A DNA stretch of 6,583 bases, taken from JAUXIQ01 sp030620925 [NCBI: Nitrospinota bacterium]. Lineage in GTDB: Bacteria > JAUXIQ01. The stretch spans positions 1 through 6,583 of the forward strand of contig JAUXIQ010000116.1 of assembly GCA_030620925.1 (NCBI GenBank), given 5' to 3'. Positions 1 through 6,385 of this stretch are shown piece by piece. The position numbers and the translations under genes are program-made. The notes beneath the pieces are model-generated. The model was not told the DNA's origin. It saw only the letters and a list, made by a program, of their open reading frames with translations, and did no database searches. Each line of letters opens with the position of its first letter. The stretch's first letter is position 1.

Positions 1-174
1 GGCTCCCGGAAAGAGGGGCGGCTGAGCCCGACGGGACTGAATTACCCCCTCCCGTGGGAGGGGAAAATCGCATGAAGGGTTCCCGGGCCAGGAAGAGAAA
101 TAGAGCATGAGGACCGGCCCGGCGATATGGGCTCAACGGGCGAGCCTCGCAATAAGGGATGAAAAAGGGAATTT
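1..174. other. Upstream region, no clear gene; possible end of an upstream nuo gene
   Basis: No complete gene can be supported here. In the + direction all three frames are open from the left edge, with stops at 23-25, 73-75 and 108-110, so the last codons of an upstream gene may be present. Gene order in other nuo operons would make that gene nuoI. None of the three short peptides (7, 24 or 35 residues) has a recognisable ferredoxin motif, so the true stop cannot be chosen. The GC-rich inverted repeat at 46-63 looks intergenic and favours the earliest stop, at 23-25. The end of the region (165-170, AAGGGA) serves as the ribosome binding site of nuoJ. Confidence 0.4.
46..63. repeat. GC-rich inverted repeat upstream of nuoJ
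   Basis: CCCCTCCC (46-53) is followed after GT by its exact reverse complement GGGAGGGG (56-63). As RNA it could form a 7-bp stem with a 4-nt loop, followed by four A on this strand. There is no U-tract, so it is a poor intrinsic terminator. The 10-mer ACCCCCTCCC (44-53) recurs at 714-723 in the nuoJ-nuoK gap, which suggests a dispersed intergenic repeat family. Confidence 0.6.
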
Positions 175-669
175 ATGGAAAGTTTCCTCTTCTACATTTT
201 CGGCGGCATAGCCGTGGCTTCCGCGCTTCTGGTGGTGACCAGGCGCAATGCGGTAGGCAGCGCCATTTTCCTGATACTCTGTTTCTTCTGCCTGGGTGTG
301 CTCTACCTGCTGCTGCAGGCGCACTTCGTGGCGGTCATACAGGTGCTGGTATACGCCGGCGCTATCATGGTGCTCTTCCTTTTCGTGATTATGCTGCTCA
401 ACTTGAGCCAGATTGAGTTCGGGAGAATCCGCAATCTGGCGCTCAAGGTATTGGGGGCCGCCCTGGGTGTGGTGCTGCTGATAAACATCCTGGGCGCCAT
501 TAACAGGCCGCAGCTCTCCGAGGGGGTTCCCCTGAGCGAAGGGTTCGGGGGGACGGCCCAGGTGGGCATGCTGCTGTTTTCCAAGTACCTGATCCCCTTC
601 GAGGTGGCTTCGGTGCTTCTGCTGGCCGCCATCGTGGGGGCTATAATTCTGGCTCGGAGGGAGTTTTAG
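175..669 (+). CDS. nuoJ: NADH-quinone oxidoreductase subunit J (complex I membrane subunit)
   Basis: NuoJ is a small inner-membrane subunit of respiratory complex I, equivalent to mitochondrial ND6. It sits near the quinone chamber, where its third helix helps couple quinone reduction to proton pumping. The 164-residue product is almost entirely hydrophobic, with about five membrane segments (roughly 4-21, 27-47, 52-75, 88-110 and 140-160). The signature [19 protein letters not shown] at 57-75 matches transmembrane helix 3, including the conserved tyrosine (Y60) and the glycine of the pi-bulge that flips during turnover. The E. coli protein is about 184 residues; this one lacks the hydrophilic C-terminal tail and stops at ARREF, which is common outside enterobacteria. 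The ATG at 175 has AAGGGA four nt upstream and gives a normal N-terminus. The gene precedes nuoK, as in nearly all nuo operons. Confidence 0.96.
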   Translation: MESFLFYIFGGIAVASALLVVTRRNAVGSAIFLILCFFCLGVLYLLLQAHFVAVIQVLVYAGAIMVLFLFVIMLLNLSQIEFGRIRNLALKVLGAALGVVLLINILGAINRPQLSEGVPLSEGFGGTAQVGMLLFSKYLIPFEVASVLLLAAIVGAIILARREF

Positions 670-690
670 GCCTGGGGGAACCTGTCTGTA

Positions 691-707
691 TCCCGCCTAA
701 GGCGGGA
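691..707. repeat. Stem-loop TCCCGCC-TAA-GGCGGGA between nuoJ and nuoK
   Basis: TCCCGCC (691-697) and GGCGGGA (701-707) are exact reverse complements around TAA, so a very stable 7-bp stem with a 3-nt loop is possible. No T-run follows, so it is not a typical intrinsic terminator. It could be a repetitive extragenic element, or an RNA hairpin that stabilises or partly attenuates the transcript between nuoJ and nuoK. Function is inferred only. Confidence 0.65.
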
Positions 708-731
708 CCCCAGACCCCCTCCCAAGACTTT

Positions 732-745
732 TATGACAGGTCATA
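732..745. repeat. Small dyad TATGAC-AG-GTCATA
   Basis: Two exact 6-nt inverted arms (732-737 and 740-745) are separated by AG, 37 nt before the nuoK start. The symmetry is that of an operator half-site pair, but no accompanying promoter is evident, and a dyad of this length can arise by chance. No known regulator is assigned. Confidence 0.35.
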
Positions 746-782
746 CAAGAGGTTTTCTCAACAGGAAAAGAGAAAGAAGGGT

Positions 783-1085
783 ATGGTTTCTGTAGAACAT
801 TATCTGATTCTTAGCGGCATTCTGTTCGCCATAGGCGTCATCGGCGTCCTCACCAGGCGCAACGCCATAATCGTCTTCATGTGCATAGAGCTTATGCTCA
901 ACGCAGTGAACCTGTCTTTCGTCGCCTTTGCAAGGCATTTCAACGATATGTCCGGCCACATCTTCGTGTTCATGATCATGACCGTGGCGGCGGCCGAGGC
1001 CGCGGTGGGTCTGGCCATAATACTGGCCATCTTCAGGAACAGGGAGACGGTGGACGTGGACGAGATAAACATAATGAAGTGGTGA
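783..1085 (+). CDS. nuoK: NADH-quinone oxidoreductase subunit K (complex I membrane subunit)
   Basis: NuoK (ND4L homologue) is a three-helix membrane subunit forming, with NuoJ and NuoA, the proton half-channels between the quinone site and the antiporter-like subunits. The product has 100 residues, the usual length. Helices lie at about 6-23, 28-50 and 60-84. The two buried glutamates essential for pumping in E. coli are present at identical positions: E36 in [11 protein letters not shown] and E72 in [13 protein letters not shown]. The C-terminal motif [11 protein letters not shown] is also family-typical. The ATG at 783 is preceded by AGAAGG at 775-780, only 2 nt away, which is close but acceptable; residues 1-6 match the usual NuoK start. 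The stop is 16 nt before nuoL. Confidence 0.97.
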   Translation: MVSVEHYLILSGILFAIGVIGVLTRRNAIIVFMCIELMLNAVNLSFVAFARHFNDMSGHIFVFMIMTVAAAEAAVGLAIILAIFRNRETVDVDEINIMKW

Positions 1086-1101
1086 TCGCAGGGAGAGTTG
1101 T

Positions 1102-3096
1102 ATGCCACATCCTGAAGCGGTGTTTTTTTTGAGGTTCATCCCTCTCATGCCTCTGCTGGGGTTTCTGGTGAACGGGATCTTCGGAAGCCGTCTGCCCAGA
1201 AGGGCTGTGGGGCTCATCGGCTGCGGCACGGTGCTGGCCTCTCTGGTCATATCTTTCGTGGCTTTCGCCAGGCTGGTGGGCATGGAGCCGGAAAACCGTG
1301 CCCTGCTGGACACCGTTTACGTGTGGATCGAATCGGGGACGAAGGGATGGATTTTCAGGGCGGATGTGGCGTTCCTGGTGGACCCGTTGTCCAGCGTGAT
1401 GACGCTTGTGGTATCGGGTGTGGGTTTTCTCATTCACGTCTATTCCATCGGATACATGGGGCATGATCCTCGCTACCCCCGTTATTTTTCCATGCTCAAC
1501 CTGTTCACCTTCTTCATGCTGGTGCTGGTCATGGCCGATAACGCTCTCCTCCTTTTCCTTGGCTGGGAAGGGGTCGGCCTGAGCTCCTATCTCCTCATAG
1601 GTTTCTGGTTCGAGCGCGACTCGGCGGCGTCGGCGGGCAAGAAGGCTTTCATCGTCAACCGGGTGGGTGATTTCGGTTTCGTCCTGGCCGTATTGCTTAT
1701 TTTCGTTACCTTCCGCACCATCAACATCTACGAAATAGCAGGCATCGCCGGGGGACACCCCGAGCTGCTGGCGGGCGGAACAGCCATACTCATCACCCTG
1801 TTGCTGTTTATGGGGGCCGCCGGCAAGTCGGCCCAGATTCCCCTCTACGTCTGGCTGCCGGACGCCATGGAAGGCCCCACTCCGGTCAGCGCCCTGATAC
1901 ACGCAGCGACCATGGTCACCGCTGGAGTCTACATGGTGGCCCGCTTCAATTTCCTCTACCTGGCCGCTCCGGGTGTGATGATGGTGGTGGCCGTAATAGG
2001 AGTCATCACCGCCATTTTCGCCGCATCCATCGGCACCGCTCAGAACGATATAAAGCGCGTCCTGGCCTATTCCACCATCAGCCAGCTTGGATACATGTTC
2101 CTGGCCATGGGTGTCGGGGCATTCGCGGCGGGTATCTTCCATCTCATGACTCACGCCTTCTTCAAGGCCCTCCTCTTTCTGGGCGCGGGAAGCGTCATAC
2201 ACGCCATGTCCGATGAGATGGACATGCGAAACATGGGCGGGTTGAAGTCCATCATGCCCATAACTTTCTGGACAATGCTCTTCGCCACCCTGGCCATATC
2301 CGGTGTGCCGGGCCTTTCAGGCTTCTTCAGCAAGGACGAGATATTGTGGGAATCCTTCAGCTCGGCTTACGGGAGCACATTCCTTTGGGTGGTGGGAATC
2401 GTCACCGCCGGATTGACCGCCTTCTATATGTTCCGCCTGATGTTTATGACTTTCTATGGCGAATGCAGGGCCAGCGAGGAGGTCAAGCGCCATCTCCACG
2501 AATCGCCCGCGGTGATGACCGTCCCGTTGATTATCCTGGGCGGTCTCTCCATCATCGGGGGATACATCGGGCTGCCTAAAATCCTGGGAGGAGCGCACTG
2601 GTTCCAGAGCTTCCTGGACCCGGTGTTCGGCGGGGCGCACGAGGGGGCGACTCACGCTTCATCGGGAGTTACTCTGGCCTCAACCGGGGTCGAACACGCG
2701 TCGGCTTCGACGGAGTACATCCTGATGGTGGTATCCATCGTGGTGGCGGTGGTGGGTATTTTAATCGCCTATAAGTTGTACGTTAAGAGAACGGATTTAC
2801 CGCAGAAGATGGCCCAGCGGGTGCAGTGGGGCTACAAGCTGCTGCTCAATAAATATTACGTCGACGAAGGATATAACGCCTCCATAATTCAGCCGGTGAT
2901 CTCCTTTTCGCAGCATCTGTGGCGGCACTTCGATGATCTGATTATAGACGGCGGGGTGAACGGCCTGGGCTGGGTGGTGACCCGGATGAGCCGGGGTGTG
3001 CGGGTGGTGCATACGGGCTACGTGCAGAACTACGCCCTGCTGGTGTTGATAGGGACGCTGGGGATAATCTGGTATCTTCTTTTTTACAGGACTTAA
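1102..3096 (+). CDS. nuoL: NADH-quinone oxidoreductase subunit L (antiporter-like proton channel)
   Basis: NuoL (ND5 homologue) is the distal antiporter-like subunit of the membrane arm. It pumps protons and carries the long lateral helix that braces NuoM and NuoN. The product has 664 residues (E. coli 613). The core Proton_antipo_M-type domain covers about 140-420. Charged residues match the E. coli set with an offset of 12-13: E156 (LGWEGVGLSSYLL), D190 (NRVGDFGF), K242 (GAAGKSAQIP), H267, H347, H351, K355 (HAFFKALLF) and K411 (SGFFSKDEILWE). The family motif PLYVWLPDAMEGPTPVSALI follows K242. A Ser/Thr/His/Ala-rich loop at about 513-537 precedes a membrane segment (539-560). The amphipathic lateral-helix region is roughly 570-635, and the last helix is 640-660. 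The ATG at 1102 has GGGAG at 1091-1095, 6 nt upstream. A run of eight T at codons 8-10 is notable. The gap to nuoM is 9 nt. Confidence 0.97.
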   Translation: MPHPEAVFFLRFIPLMPLLGFLVNGIFGSRLPRRAVGLIGCGTVLASLVISFVAFARLVGMEPENRALLDTVYVWIESGTKGWIFRADVAFLVDPLSSVMTLVVSGVGFLIHVYSIGYMGHDPRYPRYFSMLNLFTFFMLVLVMADNALLLFLGWEGVGLSSYLLIGFWFERDSAASAGKKAFIVNRVGDFGFVLAVLLIFVTFRTINIYEIAGIAGGHPELLAGGTAILITLLLFMGAAGKSAQIPLYVWLPDAMEGPTPVSALIHAATMVTAGVYMVARFNFLYLAAPGVMMVVAVIGVITAIFAASIGTAQNDIKRVLAYSTISQLGYMFLAMGVGAFAAGIFHLMTHAFFKALLFLGAGSVIHAMSDEMDMRNMGGLKSIMPITFWTMLFATLAISGVPGLSGFFSKDEILWESFSSAYGSTFLWVVGIVTAGLTAFYMFRLMFMTFYGECRASEEVKRHLHESPAVMTVPLIILGGLSIIGGYIGLPKILGGAHWFQSFLDPVFGGAHEGATHASSGVTLASTGVEHASASTEYILMVVSIVVAVVGILIAYKLYVKRTDLPQKMAQRVQWGYKLLLNKYYVDEGYNASIIQPVISFSQHLWRHFDDLIIDGGVNGLGWVVTRMSRGVRVVHTGYVQNYALLVLIGTLGIIWYLLFYRT

Positions 3097-3105
3097 TGAA
3101 AGCTT

Positions 3106-4728
3106 ATGGTTGCTGAATCTTCGTTGCTTACCTGGGTGGTCTTCACACCCCTCATAGGGGTGGCGATACTCCTTTTCGTCAAACCGGAGAGGGAGGAGCT
3201 GCTGCGCTGGATAACCTTGGCGGTGACCCTGTTCGTGTTCTTCCTCTCACTGCCGCTCTTCTTCAAGTTCAACTCCGATACCTATCTTATGCAGTTCACC
3301 CAGAAGATTCCCTGGATACCCGGGTACGGCATCTTTTACAGCGTGGGCATAGACGGCATAAGCCTGTTTCTGGTGCTGCTGACCACGTTCCTCATGCCTA
3401 TCTGCATCCTCTCCTCCTGGCGCTACATCACCGAAAAGATCAAACAGTACATGATAGCCATGCTGCTGCTGGAGATGGGCATGCTGGGCGTTTTCGTAGC
3501 CCTGGACCTGTTCCTGTTTTACATCTTTTGGGAGGCCATGCTCATCCCCATGTACCTGCTCATCGGAGTGTGGGGCGGCCCCCGCAAGATTTATGCGGCC
3601 ATAAAGTTTTTTCTGTATACCATGGCGGGCAGCCTGCTCATGCTGGTGGCCATCCTGTTCCTCTATTTCAAATCGGGGATGAATACCTTCGACATACTCA
3701 AGCTATACGAAGCGGGCTTTCCACTGGAGTTGCAGATATGGATGTTCCTGGCCTTCGCCGTGGCATTTGCCATCAAGGTGCCCATGTTCCCCTTCCATAC
3801 CTGGCTTCCCGACGCACACGTGGAAGCGCCCACTGCGGGGAGCGTGATCCTGGCCGCCGTGCTGTTAAAGATGGGCATCTACGGGTTCCTGCGGCTGGCC
3901 ATACCGCTGTTCCCGCAGGGCTCCCTCTATTTCACCCCGCTAATCATATATCTGGCCATCATAGGGATAATCTACGGGGCGCTGGTGGCTATGGTGCAGC
4001 CTGACGTCAAGAAGTTGGTAGCCTATTCATCCGTCAGCCACCTGGGGTTCGTCATGCTGGGCATCTACGCGCTCAATATGAACGGAATCGAGGGCGGCGT
4101 ATACCAGATGCTCAGCCACGGCCTCAGTACGGGAGCCCTCTTTTTGCTGGTGGGAATTATCTACGAACGGCGCCATACCCGCCTTATAGCCGATTTCGGC
4201 GGCATGCAGAAGCGGATGCCGATCTTCGGGGCCATCTTCCTCATCGTGGTCATGTCCTCCATCGGGCTTCCGGGCTTAAACGGTTTCGTGGGAGAGTTCC
4301 TGATACTGGTGGGAGCCTTCCAGGTCAAAAAGATATACGCTATTGTGGCCGCTGTGGGGGTAATATTGAGCGCCTGCTACATGCTGTGGATGTTCCAGCG
4401 CATGATGTTCGGCAAGCTGGACAAGCCGGAAAACGAGGAAGTATCCGACATCAACAAGCGGGAGCTTGCCTACATGCTTCCGGTGCTGGTGCTCATCGTT
4501 TTGATGGGCGTCTACCCCTCCCCGTTCCTGCGCAGGATGGACGCTTCGGTGGCCCATTTCATAGCGCTGAGTCAGGGCAAGAAAGAAGTTTATGCGTTTG
4601 AGGATAAAGCTGTAAACCCCGTCTCGCATCTGCTCGGAAAATCCAAAGTCGGAAAGAGCGATGGCAGGATGCGGGATGCACAATTTACGATGCACGATGC
4701 AGGGTTCAGGGTGAAGAGGAATAGATGA
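3106..4728 (+). CDS. nuoM: NADH-quinone oxidoreductase subunit M (antiporter-like proton channel), with extended C-terminus
   Basis: NuoM (ND4 homologue) is the middle antiporter-like channel of the complex I membrane arm. The product has 540 residues against 509 in E. coli. Family residues are present: E143 (FYIFWEAMLIPMYLL), K224 (AFAIKVPMFPFHTWLPDAH), K255 (AVLLKMGIYGFLR) and E397 (NGFVGEFLILVGAF), corresponding to E. coli E144, K234, K265 and E407. The conserved body ends soon after YPSP at 470-473. About 67 residues follow, where E. coli has about 28. The last 40 or so are polar, basic and partly encoded by degenerate 7-nt repeats, so they look like a late read-through extension. The in-frame stop at 3097-3099 makes ATG 3106 the earliest start. 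Its Shine-Dalgarno is weak, so translation probably depends on coupling to nuoL 9 nt upstream. Confidence 0.96.
   Translation: MVAESSLLTWVVFTPLIGVAILLFVKPEREELLRWITLAVTLFVFFLSLPLFFKFNSDTYLMQFTQKIPWIPGYGIFYSVGIDGISLFLVLLTTFLMPICILSSWRYITEKIKQYMIAMLLLEMGMLGVFVALDLFLFYIFWEAMLIPMYLLIGVWGGPRKIYAAIKFFLYTMAGSLLMLVAILFLYFKSGMNTFDILKLYEAGFPLELQIWMFLAFAVAFAIKVPMFPFHTWLPDAHVEAPTAGSVILAAVLLKMGIYGFLRLAIPLFPQGSLYFTPLIIYLAIIGIIYGALVAMVQPDVKKLVAYSSVSHLGFVMLGIYALNMNGIEGGVYQMLSHGLSTGALFLLVGIIYERRHTRLIADFGGMQKRMPIFGAIFLIVVMSSIGLPGLNGFVGEFLILVGAFQVKKIYAIVAAVGVILSACYMLWMFQRMMFGKLDKPENEEVSDINKRELAYMLPVLVLIVLMGVYPSPFLRRMDASVAHFIALSQGKKEVYAFEDKAVNPVSHLLGKSKVGKSDGRMRDAQFTMHDAGFRVKRNR
4668..4702 (+). repeat. Degenerate 7-nt tandem repeat inside the nuoM tail
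   Basis: GATGC occurs at 4668, 4675, 4689 and 4696, in strict 7-nt phase. Read as five heptamers the stretch is GATGCGG, GATGCAC, AATTTAC, GATGCAC, GATGCAG, with the third unit diverged. Short heptamer arrays of this kind are typically intergenic in bacteria. Here the array lies in the nuoM reading frame and encodes part of the unusual C-terminal tail (about residues 521-533). Confidence 0.65.
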
Positions 4729-4739
4729 ATCATGGATAA

Positions 4740-4744
4740 GGGAG
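4740..4744 (+). promoter_or_regulatory. Shine-Dalgarno deciding the TTG start of nuoN
   Basis: GGGAG lies 8 nt before TTG 4753. An ATG at 4732 is in the nuoN frame but is cut off by TGA at 4747-4749. An ATG at 4725, overlapping the nuoM stop, is in another frame. The next in-frame ATG lies well inside the first membrane helix. This leaves TTG 4753 as the only start giving a complete N-terminus. Confidence 0.75.
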
Positions 4745-4752
4745 CCTGAAAG

Positions 4753-6210
4753 TTGGAATTCACATTACCGGCAATAAAGATTGGTGCCATAGCTCCGGAG
4801 CTGATTCTGGTCTGTTCCGCGGCCGGACTGATGATGCTGGACGCTTTCGCCAAAGAGCGGGGCAAGACGCTCCTCCCTATCCTGAGCATCGTGGGGTTGG
4901 CGCTGGCGATGGTGGCGTCCCTCAAGCTGTGGGGAAAATCGGAAGTGACTTTCGCCGGTATGGTGGCCGTGGACAGCTACCGGGTGTTCTTTAATATTAT
5001 TTTCATCATCGGCGCCCTGCTCACCGTGCTCTTGTCCATGAACTATACCCCACGCGAGGAGATAGACCGGGGGGAGTACTACGTACTGGTCTTGCTGGCT
5101 ACGGTGGGTATGATGGTCATGGCCGCGGGAACCGACCTGATAATGATCTTCCTGGGCCTCGAACTGCTCTCCATAAGCGTTTACGTTCTGGCGGGGTTCG
5201 CCAGGGGGCAGTTGAAATCCAACGAAGCCGCCCTCAAATATTTTCTGTTGGGGGCTTTCGCCTCCGGTTTCCTGCTCTACGGCATGGCCCTGGTCTATGG
5301 GGCCGTGGGCAGCACCAACCTGGCCATGATAGCCGAGACGCTGGCCACACCGCACCTCCCCGCCAGGGTTTTGCTCATGGTGGGCGTGGGGCTCCTGGTG
5401 GTGGGTTTCGGCTTCAAGGTCGCCATAGTGCCCTTCCACATGTGGACGCCGGACGTCTACGAAGGTGCCCCCACTTCCATCACCGCGTTTATGGCCGTGG
5501 GGGTCAAGGCGGCCGCCTTCGCCGGTTTCGCCAGGGTGTTCATCGGCGCCCTGGGCGCGCTGCACCCCGATTGGACGATGGTCCTGTGGGTGCTGGCCGT
5601 GGCTACCATGACCGTGGGCAACCTGGCGGCTATCACCCAGAGCAATATCAAGCGGATGCTTGCTTATTCCAGTATCGCCCACGCGGGCTACGTCCTGGTG
5701 GGTATGGTGGCGGGTAACGAAGTGGGCCGCGCCAGCATGCTCTTCTACCTGCTGGCCTACACTTTCATGCAGGCCGGTGCATTCGGGGTGGTGATAATGC
5801 TGGGCCAGAAGGGCGAGCCCCGGCTCAACATAACCGATTACGCCGGCGTGGGTCACAAATATCCCTTAATCGGTGTAGCCATGGCCATCTTCATGTTCTC
5901 GCTGGGGGGTATTCCGCCCACGGCGGGTTTCGTGGGCAAGTTTTATCTGTTCGGGGCGGCCATCAAAGCAGGCTACGTATGGCTGGTGATCCTGGGGGTA
6001 ATCAACAGCGCCATATCCATATATTATTACCTGCGGGTGACCGTGGTCATGTACATGCACGAGGAGGGGGAGGAAGTCCTGGCCGTCTCCAGAGCGCCTG
6101 CGGTGGCCCTGGCCCTGATCCTCACCTCCGTTGCCACCTTAGGATTGGGGATATTCCCTTCCTGGATCTGGGAGCCGGTCCAGAAGACGGTTAACCTTCT
6201 CCTGGGTTAA
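4753..6210 (+). CDS. nuoN: NADH-quinone oxidoreductase subunit N (antiporter-like proton channel)
   Basis: NuoN (ND2 homologue) is the antiporter-like channel closest to NuoK in the membrane arm and the last gene of the usual nuo order. The product has 485 residues, the same as E. coli NuoN. Proton-path residues are present: E137 (IFLGLELLSISVYVL), K222 (GFGFKVAIVPFHMWTPDVYEG), K252 (AVGVKAAAFAGFAR) and K396 (TAGFVGKFYLFGAA), matching E. coli E133, K217, K247 and K395. The sequence is hydrophobic throughout, consistent with the 14 helices of the family. The N-terminus, with its AIAPELILV segment, is typical. The start is TTG at 4753, supported by GGGAG at 4740-4744 and by the in-frame stop at 4747-4749. 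The gene begins 24 nt after nuoM, and no intrinsic terminator is evident between its TAA stop and the tRNA gene. Confidence 0.97.
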   Translation: MEFTLPAIKIGAIAPELILVCSAAGLMMLDAFAKERGKTLLPILSIVGLALAMVASLKLWGKSEVTFAGMVAVDSYRVFFNIIFIIGALLTVLLSMNYTPREEIDRGEYYVLVLLATVGMMVMAAGTDLIMIFLGLELLSISVYVLAGFARGQLKSNEAALKYFLLGAFASGFLLYGMALVYGAVGSTNLAMIAETLATPHLPARVLLMVGVGLLVVGFGFKVAIVPFHMWTPDVYEGAPTSITAFMAVGVKAAAFAGFARVFIGALGALHPDWTMVLWVLAVATMTVGNLAAITQSNIKRMLAYSSIAHAGYVLVGMVAGNEVGRASMLFYLLAYTFMQAGAFGVVIMLGQKGEPRLNITDYAGVGHKYPLIGVAMAIFMFSLGGIPPTAGFVGKFYLFGAAIKAGYVWLVILGVINSAISIYYYLRVTVVMYMHEEGEEVLAVSRAPAVALALILTSVATLGLGIFPSWIWEPVQKTVNLLLG

Positions 6211-6312
6211 GGGCCGTTTCCAAAAACATCTTGACGGGCAGGTTCGCTTACTGAGATAATACCGCCCTGCTGATAAGCCCTAATCTTCTCTTATACCCAC
6301 CTTTTAGCTGGT
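6211..6312. other. nuoN-tRNA spacer
   Basis: This 102-nt spacer contains the candidate tRNA promoter at 6231-6260 and about 50 nt of leader. I looked for a hairpin with a T-tract that could end the nuo transcript. I found only a weak 5-bp pairing (GCAGG 6238-6242 with CCTGC 6266-6270, 23-nt loop), which is not a terminator. The nuo message may therefore read into the tRNA or end by a Rho-dependent route. Confidence 0.6.
6231..6260 (+). promoter_or_regulatory. Candidate sigma-70-type promoter for tRNA-Phe
   Basis: TTGACG (6231-6236) matches five of six -35 consensus bases. After an 18-nt spacer comes GATAAT (6255-6260), five of six for the -10, and it is preceded by TGA (6252-6254), giving the extended -10 pattern TGn. 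Transcription would start near 6267, leaving about 46 nt of 5' leader before the mature tRNA. Position and quality fit a stable-RNA promoter; use in vivo is inferred. Confidence 0.55.

Positions 6313-6385
<73 letters not shown>

Larger units (their letters stand above)
670..782. other. nuoJ-nuoK intergenic gap with inverted repeats
   Basis: This 113-nt gap is much longer than the other gaps in the operon. It contains a 7-bp perfect stem-loop at 691-707, a small dyad at 732-745, and a copy of the 10-mer ACCCCCTCCC at 714-723 that also occurs upstream of nuoJ. CTGGGG (672-677) can additionally pair with CCCCAG (708-713) around the central hairpin, with a 13-nt bulge on the 5' side. I see no open frame that looks coding and no convincing promoter. 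The last ten bases (AGAAAGAAGG, 771-780) are the nuoK ribosome binding region. Confidence 0.7.

Noticed and set aside
1-110. Definite nuoI 3' end
   Set aside because: Gene order makes it likely that nuoI lies just upstream, but none of the three open frames shows recognisable NuoI residues, so it is listed only as a possibility.
1033-2202. Long open frame (389 codons) on the minus strand opposite nuoL
   Set aside because: It is an antisense shadow of codon bias in a membrane protein gene. The translation is rich in H, Q, D, E and G, low in complexity, matches no family I know, and lies wholly opposite well-conserved nuoK-nuoL sequence.
4765-5856. Long open frame (363 codons) on the minus strand opposite nuoN
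   Set aside because: Same reasoning: a His/Gln/Gly-rich antisense translation with no recognisable domain, opposite a fully conserved nuoN.
1102-6210. NuoL, NuoM and NuoN as Mrp or hydrogenase antiporter subunits instead of complex I
   Set aside because: The unbroken J-K-L-M-N order, NuoK with E36 and E72, and the NuoL lateral-helix region fit complex I. No mnh/mrp or hydrogenase subunits are present.
6291-6296. TTATAC as an alternative -10 element for the tRNA gene
   Set aside because: No acceptable -35 lies 16-18 nt upstream, and the promoter at 6231-6260 is clearly better.
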